Shown here: positions 1 through 5,381 of the stretch, in pieces
Layout of the letters: every line of letters begins with the position of its first letter
Position numbering within the stretch: the first letter of the stretch is position 1
Assembly: GCA_003153855.1 (NCBI GenBank)
Contig: PMBM01000210.1
Coordinates: 1 to 5,381, forward strand
From: Propionibacteriaceae bacterium
GTDB lineage: Bacteria > Actinomycetota > Actinomycetes > Propionibacteriales > Propionibacteriaceae
Direction of reading: 5' to 3'
Length of the DNA stretch: 5,381 nucleotides
Translations under genes and position numbers: made by a program
Notes under the pieces: generated by a model
Database searches by the model: none
Seen by the model: only the letters and a program-made list of their open reading frames with translations
Told to the model about the DNA's origin: nothing

Positions 1-335
1 TTGCCGTGCTTGACGACCTTCGCGCCGGCTGCCGCGGCGACGATGGCCGCCATCGTGGAGACGTTGACGGTGTGCGCACGGTCGCCGCCCGAGCCGACGA
101 TGTCGACGGCGTCGCGGTCGAGGCTGATCGGGGTCGCGTGGTCGAGCATCGACTGCGCCAGCGCCGTCAGCTCGTCGACCGTCTCCCCCTTCGCGCGCAG
201 GGCCACGACGAAACCTGCGATCTGTACGGGGGTGGCCTCGCCGGTGAGGATCTGGTCCATGGCCCAGGCGACGTCGGACCCGGGGAGGTCCTGGCGCCGT
301 ACGAGCGTGGTGAGGACCTCGCCCCATGTCGCCAT
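1..335 (-). CDS. trpD: Anthranilate phosphoribosyltransferase, N-terminal part (cut by the left edge)
   Basis: TrpD transfers the phosphoribosyl group of PRPP to anthranilate, the second step of tryptophan synthesis from chorismate, in the cytosol. The first 111 residues are visible. They form the helical N-terminal domain (about 1-70, with the family-like stretch GEATPVQIAGFVVALRAKGE near 32-51) and then the start of the nucleoside phosphorylase-like fold. That part holds the PRPP/anthranilate loop GSGGD (81-85), NVST (91-94) and KHG (109-111), which the edge cuts where the family has KHGN. The usual glycine-rich form is GTGGD, so Ser82 is a mild variant. The ATG at 335-333 follows the stop of the upstream receiver gene by two bases, and AAGG (346-343) stands seven bases before it. 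The gene is therefore probably co-transcribed with the receiver gene and not with other trp genes. Roughly two thirds of the protein is missing. Confidence 0.95.
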   Translation of the reverse strand, partial: MATWGEVLTTLVRRQDLPGSDVAWAMDQILTGEATPVQIAGFVVALRAKGETVDELTALAQSMLDHATPISLDRDAVDIVGSGGDRAHTVNVSTMAAIVAAAAGAKVVKHG

Positions 336-337
336 GC

Positions 338-742
338 TCAGGCCTTGACGGCGACGCCGGCGTGGCGGAGCAGGTCCGCCACCACCTGCGGGAGCTTCAC
401 GGGATCGATCGGGTAGCCGACGATCGCCTCGGCACCGCTCCACGCCGCGAGCCACGCATCCTGAGGACGCGCGACGATCAGGAGGATCAGCGGGCAGTGC
501 GCGATCTCGTCCTTGAGCTGCTTGGCGACACCCATGCCGCCGGCCGGCACGGCTTCACCATCGAGGATGCACAGGTCGTACGAGCCCTCCTCGAGCGCCT
601 TGAGCACCGCGGGCTGCGTCGCCGTGTCGACCACCTCGAGCTCGGGCAGGTCCGCGGCCACACGCTTGCCCAGCGCGAGTCGCACCTGCTCCCGGACCGT
701 GCGGTCGTCGGAGTACAGGAGCACCTTGGCGGTCGCGGTCAT
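338..742 (-). CDS. Stand-alone receiver-like protein with a degenerate phosphorylation site
   Basis: This 134-residue protein has the layout of a CheY-type receiver and no output domain. Strand 1 ends in the acidic pair Asp12-Asp13 (LLYSDD). Strand 3 ends in the candidate phospho-acceptor Asp61 (YDLCILDGEA). Strand 4 is LILLIVARP (85-93), and the strand 5 loop and last helix are VGYPIDPVKLPQVVADLLR (108-126). In ordinary receivers strand 4 ends in Thr/Ser and strand 5 in Lys-Pro; here these are Ala91 and Tyr110-Pro111. Phosphorylation signalling may be altered or absent, although the acidic residues remain. Start: ATG at 742-740 with GAGGA (754-750) seven bases upstream; the ATG overlaps the TGA of the broken upstream gene (ATGA). 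trpD follows two bases after its stop. Partner and function are unknown. A role in regulating the neighbouring respiratory operon would be a guess from position only. Confidence 0.82.
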   Translation of the reverse strand: MTATAKVLLYSDDRTVREQVRLALGKRVAADLPELEVVDTATQPAVLKALEEGSYDLCILDGEAVPAGGMGVAKQLKDEIAHCPLILLIVARPQDAWLAAWSGAEAIVGYPIDPVKLPQVVADLLRHAGVAVKA

Positions 743-1043
743 TCTTCAGTCCTCGTGTCGGCTGGCAGTGGCTGAATCGTAGCGCCGGAGACGCCGGCCT
801 CCTGCTCCCGCCTCAGTTGCGCATGTTCCTCGCGATCCAGCTTGGAGTGGATCAGTCACAGCAACGAGACGCGCAGCCGCCCGTTGAGGGCCCGCAGCGC
901 CCCACACGTAGACCCTCCACGAGAAGCAGCAGCATGGGCCCGGCGAACCAGTCCCGCTGCGGGTCCGTGAGCAACCCGAGCAGCGTCAACGGCTGGACAT
1001 CGCCGATCGCGCTGACGTGCTGCGGGAGGGGCCAGATCGGCAC
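739..1043 (-). pseudogene. Broken gene of unknown function, first in the receiver-trpD operon
   Basis: No intact long gene lies here, but two consecutive minus-strand frames look coding. From 1043 to about 927 one frame has G or C at nearly every third position and A/T-rich second positions. It reads VPIWPLPQHVSAIGDVQPLT and continues to a hydrophobic LLLL segment. From about 903 down to 742 the signal moves to another frame, reading ALRALNGRLRVSLL, a TGA (858-856), then a charged tail LDREEHAQLRREQEAG ending in TGA (741-739), which overlaps the receiver ATG. One missing base near the G run at 903-900 would join the halves into a product of about 101 residues. The first frame alone ends at TGA 854-852 after a poor Arg/Cys-rich tail. 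The GTG start at 1043-1041 is a guess, with no clear ribosome site. I do not recognise the family. Sequencing error or a shorter real gene (852-1043) are alternatives. Confidence 0.5.
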
Positions 1044-1080
1044 AGCCTGATCATGCCAAGGGGGACCCGCCTGCAGGACT

Positions 1081-1090
1081 CCGAAATCGG
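1081..1090. repeat. Short inverted repeat CCGA-AA-TCGG
   Basis: This is a perfect 4+4 base dyad around an AA centre, about 60 bases before the ctaE start. It is small enough to arise by chance in GC-rich DNA. Its position upstream of a promoter is the only reason to list it as a possible protein-binding site. Confidence 0.2.
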
Positions 1091-1092
1091 GC

Positions 1093-1108
1093 GCGTAACA
1101 TGTCGCGC
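1093..1108. promoter_or_regulatory. Imperfect palindrome, possible operator upstream of ctaE
   Basis: The sequence GCGTAACATGTCGCGC is a 16-base dyad centred between 1100 and 1101. The core ACATGT is perfectly symmetric, and the outer GCG/CGC arms also match; only the two positions between core and arm on each side fail. It lies about 30 bases upstream of the CATAAT box, a usual place for an activator or repressor of the ctaE-qcrCAB operon. The regulator is unknown and chance occurrence is possible. Confidence 0.3.
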
Positions 1109-1138
1109 CGAGGTGGCATCGCCATGCCCACCTGTGCG

Positions 1139-1144
1139 CATAAT
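1139..1144 (+). promoter_or_regulatory. Putative -10 box (CATAAT) for a leaderless ctaE transcript
   Basis: CATAAT matches five of six bases of the TATAAT consensus and stands out in GC-rich surroundings. Six bases separate it from the GTG at 1150, so transcription would begin at or within a base or two of the start codon. No Shine-Dalgarno-like purine run lies in the preceding 15 bases, which fits leaderless initiation, common in Actinobacteria. No good -35 hexamer is visible at 16-18 bases upstream, as is often the case in this phylum. Confidence 0.5.
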
Positions 1145-1149
1145 GTGCC

Positions 1150-1854
1150 GTGGCGAACACCCAGACAGCCGATTCTCTCCCGGCGAAGTCCCTCAACCCC
1201 ATCGCGGGCCCGCGTCTGCGCGGTGTTCCGGGTCGCCCGGACATGGTCGCCGTCGGTGTCATCGTGTGGCTCGCCAGCGAGCTGATGTTCTTCGCCGCCC
1301 TGTTCGCGTCCTACTTCACGATCCGCAACGTGACGAACGCCGCAGCGGTCCCGGGTGCCCAGTCCTTGTGGCAGTACGGCCACAGCCTGCTCAACATCCC
1401 GTACGCCGGCGTCAACACGCTGATCCTCGTCGCGAGCTCCGTCACCTGCCAGCTGGGCGTCCATGCCGCCGAGCACCAGCGGGCGTCGCGAGCCGGCAGC
1501 GTGTTCCAGATCATGAAGTGGGGCATGCGCGAGTGGTACACGCTGACGTTCCTCATGGGCGCTGTCTTCGTGTCCGGGCAGGTGTGGGAGTACTTCAACC
1601 TCTTCAGCGAGGGCCTCACGATCTCGTCGAACGTGTACGGGTCGCTGTTCTTCCTCGCCACCGGGTTCCACGCCCTCCACGTGACGGGCGGGCTCATCGC
1701 GTTCCTGCTGCTCATCGGTCGCACGTACATGACGCGTCAGTTCACGCGCGAGCAGCTCGTGAACTCGATCGTCGTCTCGTACTACTGGCACTTCGTCGAC
1801 GCCATCTGGGTCATCCTGTTCTTCGTCATCTACCTCTTGGAGCTGATCAAGTGA
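1150..1854 (+). CDS. ctaE: Cytochrome c oxidase subunit III (aa3 type, short actinobacterial form)
   Basis: CtaE is the membrane subunit III of the aa3 cytochrome c oxidase; it stabilises the catalytic subunit I and its proton uptake. The 234-residue product has five predicted membrane helices (about 33-57, 86-105, 129-147, 164-190 and 209-231). This matches the short form that lacks the first two helices of the seven-helix mitochondrial protein. Family motifs seen are SELMFFAALFASYF (43-56), with the conserved Glu44, then TGFHALHVTGG (171-181) and YYWHFVDAIWVILF (211-224). The start is GTG at 1150: it gives a hydrophilic N-terminus of about 30 residues, has no ribosome site, and lies just after a CATAAT box. 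The stop overlaps the start of qcrC. ctaC and ctaD must lie elsewhere; separation of ctaE from them, next to qcrCAB, is usual in Actinobacteria. Confidence 0.96.
   Translation: MANTQTADSLPAKSLNPIAGPRLRGVPGRPDMVAVGVIVWLASELMFFAALFASYFTIRNVTNAAAVPGAQSLWQYGHSLLNIPYAGVNTLILVASSVTCQLGVHAAEHQRASRAGSVFQIMKWGMREWYTLTFLMGAVFVSGQVWEYFNLFSEGLTISSNVYGSLFFLATGFHALHVTGGLIAFLLLIGRTYMTRQFTREQLVNSIVVSYYWHFVDAIWVILFFVIYLLELIK
1839..1842 (+). promoter_or_regulatory. Ribosome binding site of qcrC
   Basis: GGAG lies inside the last codons of ctaE, eight bases before GTG 1851. It supports GTG 1851, which overlaps the ctaE stop as GTGA, over the in-frame ATG at 1866. Confidence 0.7.
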
Positions 1855-2678
1855 GCGACCGCCCCATGCGCCGACGGACTCGCAGGTCACCCTTCCGACG
1901 TGCCGCCCTCATCGGGGCGGCCCTCGTCGTCATGGGGGGCATCTCCGCGATTGCCGCTCCTACGGTCTCCAACGCCTCTCCCCTGCCGAGCGACGCGGGC
2001 ACCGGACAGCAGATCTTCATCAAGAACTGCTCCTCCTGCCACGGCCTGAACGCCCAGGGTGTGACGGTCAACGGGACGGTGATCGGTCCGAACATCCAGA
2101 AGGCCGGCGCTGCCGCCGTGTCGTTCCAGATGTCGAGCGGCCGGATGCCGATGGCTGGACAGCAGCAGCAGTCCCGCCGCACCACCAACACGTTCTCCGC
2201 CGACGAGATCAAGGCCGTCGCCGAGTACGTCGGTGCGCTGGGCAGCGGACCTGGCCTCCCGACGGCCTCCCAGTACGACACGTCCGGCCTCACAGCCGAG
2301 CAGATCGCGAAGGGCGGCGAGCTGTTCCGTACGAACTGCTCCGCCTGCCACAACTACGCGGGCAAGGGTGGGGCCCTCTCTGACGGCAACTACGCGCCGC
2401 CGCTGACCGGCACCGGAGTCACCAACGCCGAAATCTGGGAGGCCGTACGCACAGGCCCCCAGAACATGCCGGTGTTCTCGCCGACGCAGCTCTCCGACGA
2501 GGACGTACGCACGGTCATGGCCTACCTGTCCGACGTGAACTCGTCCTCTGACAGCGGTGGCTACTCGCTCGGCGGTATCGGGCCCGTCACCGAGGGCGCG
2601 GCAGCATGGATCATCGGCATCGGCGGTCTCGTGGGCTTCGCCCTCTGGATCGCATCGAGAGGAGCGCGTGCACGATGA
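1851..2678 (+). CDS. qcrC: Membrane-anchored diheme cytochrome c subunit of the bcc complex
   Basis: QcrC replaces both cytochrome c1 and soluble cytochrome c in actinobacterial supercomplexes: it takes electrons from the Rieske protein and hands them to the CuA site of the aa3 oxidase. The 275-residue protein starts with an Arg-rich segment (RRRTRR, 7-12) and a hydrophobic helix (18-36) that acts as signal and anchor. Two cytochrome c domains follow. The first has CSSCH (60-64) with Met99 or Met101 as the likely distal ligand (GRMPMAG). The second has CSACH (163-167) with Met206 (NMPVF) as the likely ligand. A Ser/Gly linker (231-242) leads to a C-terminal helix (252-268) and a basic tail that should sit in the cytoplasm. 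The heme domains face outward. Start GTG 1851 overlaps the ctaE stop, and the TGA at 2676 overlaps the qcrA ATG, which indicates translational coupling. The open frame extends far upstream over ctaE, but that part is not qcrC. Confidence 0.95.
   Translation: MSDRPMRRRTRRSPFRRAALIGAALVVMGGISAIAAPTVSNASPLPSDAGTGQQIFIKNCSSCHGLNAQGVTVNGTVIGPNIQKAGAAAVSFQMSSGRMPMAGQQQQSRRTTNTFSADEIKAVAEYVGALGSGPGLPTASQYDTSGLTAEQIAKGGELFRTNCSACHNYAGKGGALSDGNYAPPLTGTGVTNAEIWEAVRTGPQNMPVFSPTQLSDEDVRTVMAYLSDVNSSSDSGGYSLGGIGPVTEGAAAWIIGIGGLVGFALWIASRGARAR
2658..2664 (+). promoter_or_regulatory. Ribosome binding site of qcrA
   Basis: AGAGGAG, within the end of qcrC, lies ten bases before ATG 2675. It fixes the qcrA start there and not at the in-frame ATG 2606, which would overlap qcrC by about 70 bases. 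Confidence 0.75.
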
Positions 2679-3733
2679 GCCAAGAGGTGGAGGTCACCCG
2701 CACCCATCCGGTGCCGGACCCCGGGATCCCCGAGCACGTCGAGCGCTGGGCGGACGTCGACCCCGAGGAGTCGCGCCGCGCTGAGCGACAGGTCGCCGCC
2801 TGCTTCGGCGCCGTACCGCTGCTCGCCCTCGGCTTCGTCGTCGTGTACTTCTTCGTGCCGAGGACCTGGTCCGTACAGTTCGCCGGCCTCAACGCACAGG
2901 CGCAGAACTTCTGGCTGGGCCTGTTGGGCGGCGTCGCGATCCTCCTCGTGGGGATCGGCGCGATCCAGTGGGCGCGGCTGATCATGGGCGACCACGAGAT
3001 CAGCGAGGAGCGTCACGACGCCGGCTCAGATTCCGACACCCGCGAGGCTGCGCTGGACGAGGTCCACGAGGGCATCACGCAGAGCGACCTCCCGCGGCGC
3101 AAGCTCATCGGCAACACGCTCAAGATCGCGCTCCCCTCGCTCGCCCTCCCGGCGCTGATCACGCTGCTCGACATGGGTCCGTGGCCTGGCCCCGGCTTGC
3201 GCGCGGCAACGATCGAGAAGACGATCTGGACGGAGGGCGTCCACCTCGTCACCGACGTCACGTACAAGCGGATCAAGGCGACCGACATGGTGGTCGGCGA
3301 GCTCGTCAACGCGGCCCCGGAGAACATCCAGGACCTCAACAGCGACCCCGCCGCGAAAGCGAGCGCCACCGCGAAGGCCGCCATCATCATCGTGCGGATG
3401 GACCCGAGCACCATCAAGATCCCCCAGTCCCGCAAGGACTGGCAGGTCGACGGCATCCTCTGCTACTCGAAGATCTGCACGCACGTCGGCTGCCCGATCA
3501 GCCTGTGGGAGCAGCAGACCCACCACCTGCTGTGCCCGTGCCACCAGTCGACCTTCGACCTCGGCAACTCGGGCGTCGTCGTCTTCGGACCTGCGGCACG
3601 TTCGCTGCCCCAGCTGCCGATCACCACGGATGCCCAGGGCTTCCTCGTCGCACGTAGTGACTTCACGGTTCCTGTGGGGCCGAGCTACTTCGAACGTGAC
3701 TCCACCCACGACTACAAGGACGGAGACAACTGA
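2675..3733 (+). CDS. qcrA: Rieske iron-sulfur subunit of the menaquinol:cytochrome c reductase
   Basis: QcrA takes the first electron from menaquinol at the Qo site and passes it to QcrC. The 352-residue protein has a hydrophilic cytoplasmic N-terminus (1-42) and three membrane helices (about 43-61, 79-99 and 148-166), as in other actinobacterial Rieske proteins; proteobacterial and mitochondrial ones have one. The C-terminal Rieske domain binds the 2Fe-2S cluster through Cys268 and His270 (CTHVGC) and Cys287 and His290 (CPCHQSTFD). Cys273 and Cys289 are placed to form the family disulfide. The twin arginine at 141-142 (DLPRRKLIG) just before helix 3 looks like an internal Tat signal for export of the folded cluster domain. 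ATG 2675 overlaps the qcrC stop as ATGA; the stop overlaps the qcrB start as TGATG. Residues 215-235, a low-complexity Ala/Lys-rich insert before the cluster-binding region, look like a surface loop. Confidence 0.96.
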   Translation: MSQEVEVTRTHPVPDPGIPEHVERWADVDPEESRRAERQVAACFGAVPLLALGFVVVYFFVPRTWSVQFAGLNAQAQNFWLGLLGGVAILLVGIGAIQWARLIMGDHEISEERHDAGSDSDTREAALDEVHEGITQSDLPRRKLIGNTLKIALPSLALPALITLLDMGPWPGPGLRAATIEKTIWTEGVHLVTDVTYKRIKATDMVVGELVNAAPENIQDLNSDPAAKASATAKAAIIIVRMDPSTIKIPQSRKDWQVDGILCYSKICTHVGCPISLWEQQTHHLLCPCHQSTFDLGNSGVVVFGPAARSLPQLPITTDAQGFLVARSDFTVPVGPSYFERDSTHDYKDGDN

Positions 3734-5381
3734 TGGCGAAGCCAACCACAGTCTCCTCGGACTCACCGGCCCTCGAGGTCACGACCCCGCAGGGCAAGAA
3801 GCCGCTGGCAGGACTCGGCGGCCCGGCCGGTTGGCTCGACGAGCGTGTCGGCCTCGCGAAGCTCAGCAAGGGCAACCTCCGCAAGGTCTTCCCCGACCAC
3901 TGGTCGTTCCTGCTCGGCGAGATCGCCCTCTACTCGTTCATCATCCTGCTGCTCACGGGCGTCTTCCTGACGATCTGGTTCAAGCCGTCGATGGCCGAAG
4001 TCGAGTACACGGGCACGTACCAGCTGCTGCGAGGCATCCCGATGTCCGAGGCGTACCAGTCGACGCTGACGTTGTCGTTCGACGTCCGTGGCGGCCTGCT
4101 CGTGCGCCAGGTCCACCACTGGGCCGCCATGCTGTTCGTCGCCGCGGCGACGGTGCACATGCTCCGCATCTTCTTCACCGGCGCGTTCCGCAAGCCGCGT
4201 GAGATCAACTGGCTCATCGGCATCGGCCTGCTGTCGATGGCACTGATCGAGGGCTTCGCCGGCTACTCGCTGCCCGACGACCTGCTCTCCGGCACCGGCC
4301 TCCGGTTCGTCGACGGCCTCATCCGCTCGATCCCGGTCATCGGCACCTGGGCCGAGTTCCTCGTCTTCGGTGGCGAGTTCCCGGGCACGATCATCGTGCC
4401 GCGGCTGTACATGGTGCACATCCTGCTGGTGCCCGGTCTGCTGCTCGCGCTGATCGGCGCCCACCTCGCGCTGGTCGTCTACCACAAGCACACGCAGTAC
4501 CCCGGCCCCGGCCGCACCGAGAAGAACGTGGTCGGCTACCCGCTGTTCCCCGTGTACATGGCGAAGGCCGGCGGCTTCTTCTTCATCGTGTTCGGCGTGA
4601 CCGTGCTCATGGGCACGTTCCTCTCGATCAACCCGGTGTGGAAGTTCGGCCCGTACACGCCGAACCAGATCACGGCCGGCTCCCAGCCCGACTGGTACAT
4701 GGGCTTCGTCGAGGGCGCCATCCGCATCTTCCCGGCCATCGAGTGGCACATCGGACACACGACGTGGTCGTGGCAGATCTTCCTGCCCGGCGTGGGCATG
4801 CTCGGCCTGCTGTTCGGCGGGCTCGCGGCCTGGCCGTTCATCGAGTCCTGGATCACGGGCGACAAGTCCGAGCACCACCTGCTCGACCGCCCACGGAACG
4901 CTCCGACGCGTACGTCCTTCGGCGTGGCCGGCATCACCTGGTACGCGATGTTCTGGATCGCCGGCGGCAACGACATCCTCGCGAACACGTTCGGCGGAAG
5001 CCTCAACGCGATCACGTGGGCCATGCGCTACGCCGTCTGGGTGGCCCCGGTGATCGCCTTCATCATCTCCCGCCGCGTGTGCATGTCGCTCCAGCGTCAC
5101 GACGCGGAGCGCGTGCTCCACGGCGCCGAGTCGGGCGTCATCGTCAGGACCCCGGACGGCGGGTACTACGAGGACCACATGCCGATCCCCCTCGACGAGG
5201 CGTTCACGCTCACGCAGCACGCGGAGTACCCGTCGCTCGAGCCGACGGCCGCCGTCGACGAGAACGGCGTGAAGGTGCCCGCGCAGGTCACGAAGCGCCG
5301 CGCGCGAGTGCGCGACTGGTTCATCCGGGCCAACCTCACCAAGCCGACGGCGGACGAGATCGCCGTAGCTCACAGCCACGG
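3733..5381 (+). CDS. qcrB: Cytochrome b subunit of the menaquinol:cytochrome c reductase (3' end cut)
   Basis: QcrB is the membrane core that carries hemes bL and bH and forms the quinol oxidation and quinone reduction sites. 549 codons are present and the frame is still open at the right edge; the actinobacterial family is about this length, so little should be missing. About eight helices are seen, the first at roughly 59-83. Helix B carries heme ligands His128 and His142, and helix D carries His229 and His244. PDWY (319-322) stands for the Qo-site PEWY motif. After the last helix (about 430-446) comes a cytoplasmic tail of 100 residues or more, rich in charged residues, which bc1-type cytochromes b lack. 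ATG 3733 shares one base with the qcrA stop; GGAG (3722-3725) lies seven bases upstream. It is the last visible gene of the operon. The target of known anti-mycobacterial Q-site inhibitors belongs to this family. Confidence 0.96.
   Translation, partial: MAKPTTVSSDSPALEVTTPQGKKPLAGLGGPAGWLDERVGLAKLSKGNLRKVFPDHWSFLLGEIALYSFIILLLTGVFLTIWFKPSMAEVEYTGTYQLLRGIPMSEAYQSTLTLSFDVRGGLLVRQVHHWAAMLFVAAATVHMLRIFFTGAFRKPREINWLIGIGLLSMALIEGFAGYSLPDDLLSGTGLRFVDGLIRSIPVIGTWAEFLVFGGEFPGTIIVPRLYMVHILLVPGLLLALIGAHLALVVYHKHTQYPGPGRTEKNVVGYPLFPVYMAKAGGFFFIVFGVTVLMGTFLSINPVWKFGPYTPNQITAGSQPDWYMGFVEGAIRIFPAIEWHIGHTTWSWQIFLPGVGMLGLLFGGLAAWPFIESWITGDKSEHHLLDRPRNAPTRTSFGVAGITWYAMFWIAGGNDILANTFGGSLNAITWAMRYAVWVAPVIAFIISRRVCMSLQRHDAERVLHGAESGVIVRTPDGGYYEDHMPIPLDEAFTLTQHAEYPSLEPTAAVDENGVKVPAQVTKRRARVRDWFIRANLTKPTADEIAVAHSH

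Larger units (their letters stand above)
1044..1149. promoter_or_regulatory. Divergent intergenic region between the broken gene and ctaE
   Basis: Codon-position bias on the minus strand fades upstream of about 1044, so this 106-base stretch looks non-coding. It holds two short dyads (1081-1090 and 1093-1108) and the putative ctaE promoter box at 1139-1144. On the minus strand, CATGAT (1054-1049) lies six bases before the GTG at 1043 and could be a weak -10 element for the broken gene; no matching -35 is visible. No terminator-like hairpin followed by T residues was seen. Confidence 0.45.

Noticed and set aside
856..858. In-frame TGA as a selenocysteine or programmed recoding site
   Set aside because: A separate frame change lies about 45 bases upstream, and I saw no hairpin of the SECIS kind after the TGA. 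Gene decay or sequence error explains both.
817..1050. Plus-strand open frame of 77 codons in the gap
   Set aside because: It is rich in Ser, Arg, Pro and Cys, with AT-rich first positions. The codon-position pattern fits the minus strand instead.
1070..1077. Eight-base palindrome CCTGCAGG
   Set aside because: It is a common short palindrome in GC-rich DNA, with nothing around it to suggest a function.
1017..1850. Upstream extension of the qcrC frame
   Set aside because: The translation over ctaE is Arg/Pro/His-rich shadow sequence. qcrC has a good start at GTG 1851 with a ribosome site, followed by its signal-anchor helix.
1051..1890. Minus-strand open frame of 279 codons opposite ctaE
   Set aside because: Composition is that of an antisense shadow (Asp, Glu, Arg, Val, His rich), and it lies fully over the well-supported ctaE.
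2606..2674. Longer qcrA starting at ATG 2606
   Set aside because: It would overlap qcrC deeply, adding a His/Arg-rich run; ATG 2675 has a ribosome site and the normal ATGA junction.
3763..5379. Minus-strand open frame of 538 codons opposite qcrB
   Set aside because: It is rich in Arg, His, Asp, Glu and Gly with no hydrophobic core, as expected for the antisense of a G/C-ending coding frame. The plus strand here is clearly qcrB.
1..5381. CRISPR array, tRNA or rRNA gene, insertion sequence, phage or defence genes
   Set aside because: No direct repeat series, cloverleaf, transposase motif or terminal inverted repeats were seen; the window is conserved core metabolism apart from the gap at 743-1149.

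Overview
The window is high-GC DNA with strong G/C preference at third codon positions. It carries the aerobic respiratory cluster typical of Actinobacteria. A short five-helix cytochrome oxidase subunit III (ctaE) is followed by a diheme cytochrome c (qcrC), a three-helix Rieske protein (qcrA) and a long fused cytochrome b (qcrB). This set defines the bcc-aa3 supercomplex branch, so the host is almost certainly an actinomycete. A Nocardioidaceae-like (Propionibacteriales) host is my guess from the gene content and neighbour order; nothing in the sequence proves it.

Left part, minus strand (about 1-1043). The 5' portion of trpD (anthranilate phosphoribosyltransferase) runs off the left edge. 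Two bases upstream of it is a 134-residue stand-alone receiver-like protein that has the acidic pocket and the phospho-acceptor Asp, but not the conserved Thr/Ser and Lys. Upstream again, the apparently empty 400-base gap shows minus-strand codon periodicity in two successive frames. The second frame ends in an ATGA overlap with the receiver gene. A frame change near 900-926 and a TGA at 856-858 interrupt it, so I call it a broken gene that was once the first member of this small operon.

Middle (1044-1149). This is a short divergent regulatory stretch with two small dyads and a CATAAT box six bases before the GTG of ctaE. No Shine-Dalgarno sequence is present, which suggests a leaderless ctaE transcript.

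Right part, plus strand (1150-5381). ctaE-qcrC-qcrA-qcrB are joined by GTGA, ATGA and TGATG overlaps, with good ribosome sites before the last three genes. They are probably one translationally coupled operon. Menaquinol is oxidised at QcrB/QcrA, electrons pass through the two c hemes of QcrC, and the aa3 oxidase (of which CtaE is subunit III) reduces oxygen. The ctaC and ctaD genes are not in the window. qcrB is cut by the right edge after 549 codons.

I see no CRISPR array, tRNA or rRNA gene, insertion sequence or phage gene, and no convincing new system. The least explained items are the broken gene, the degenerate receiver and the inferred leaderless promoter.
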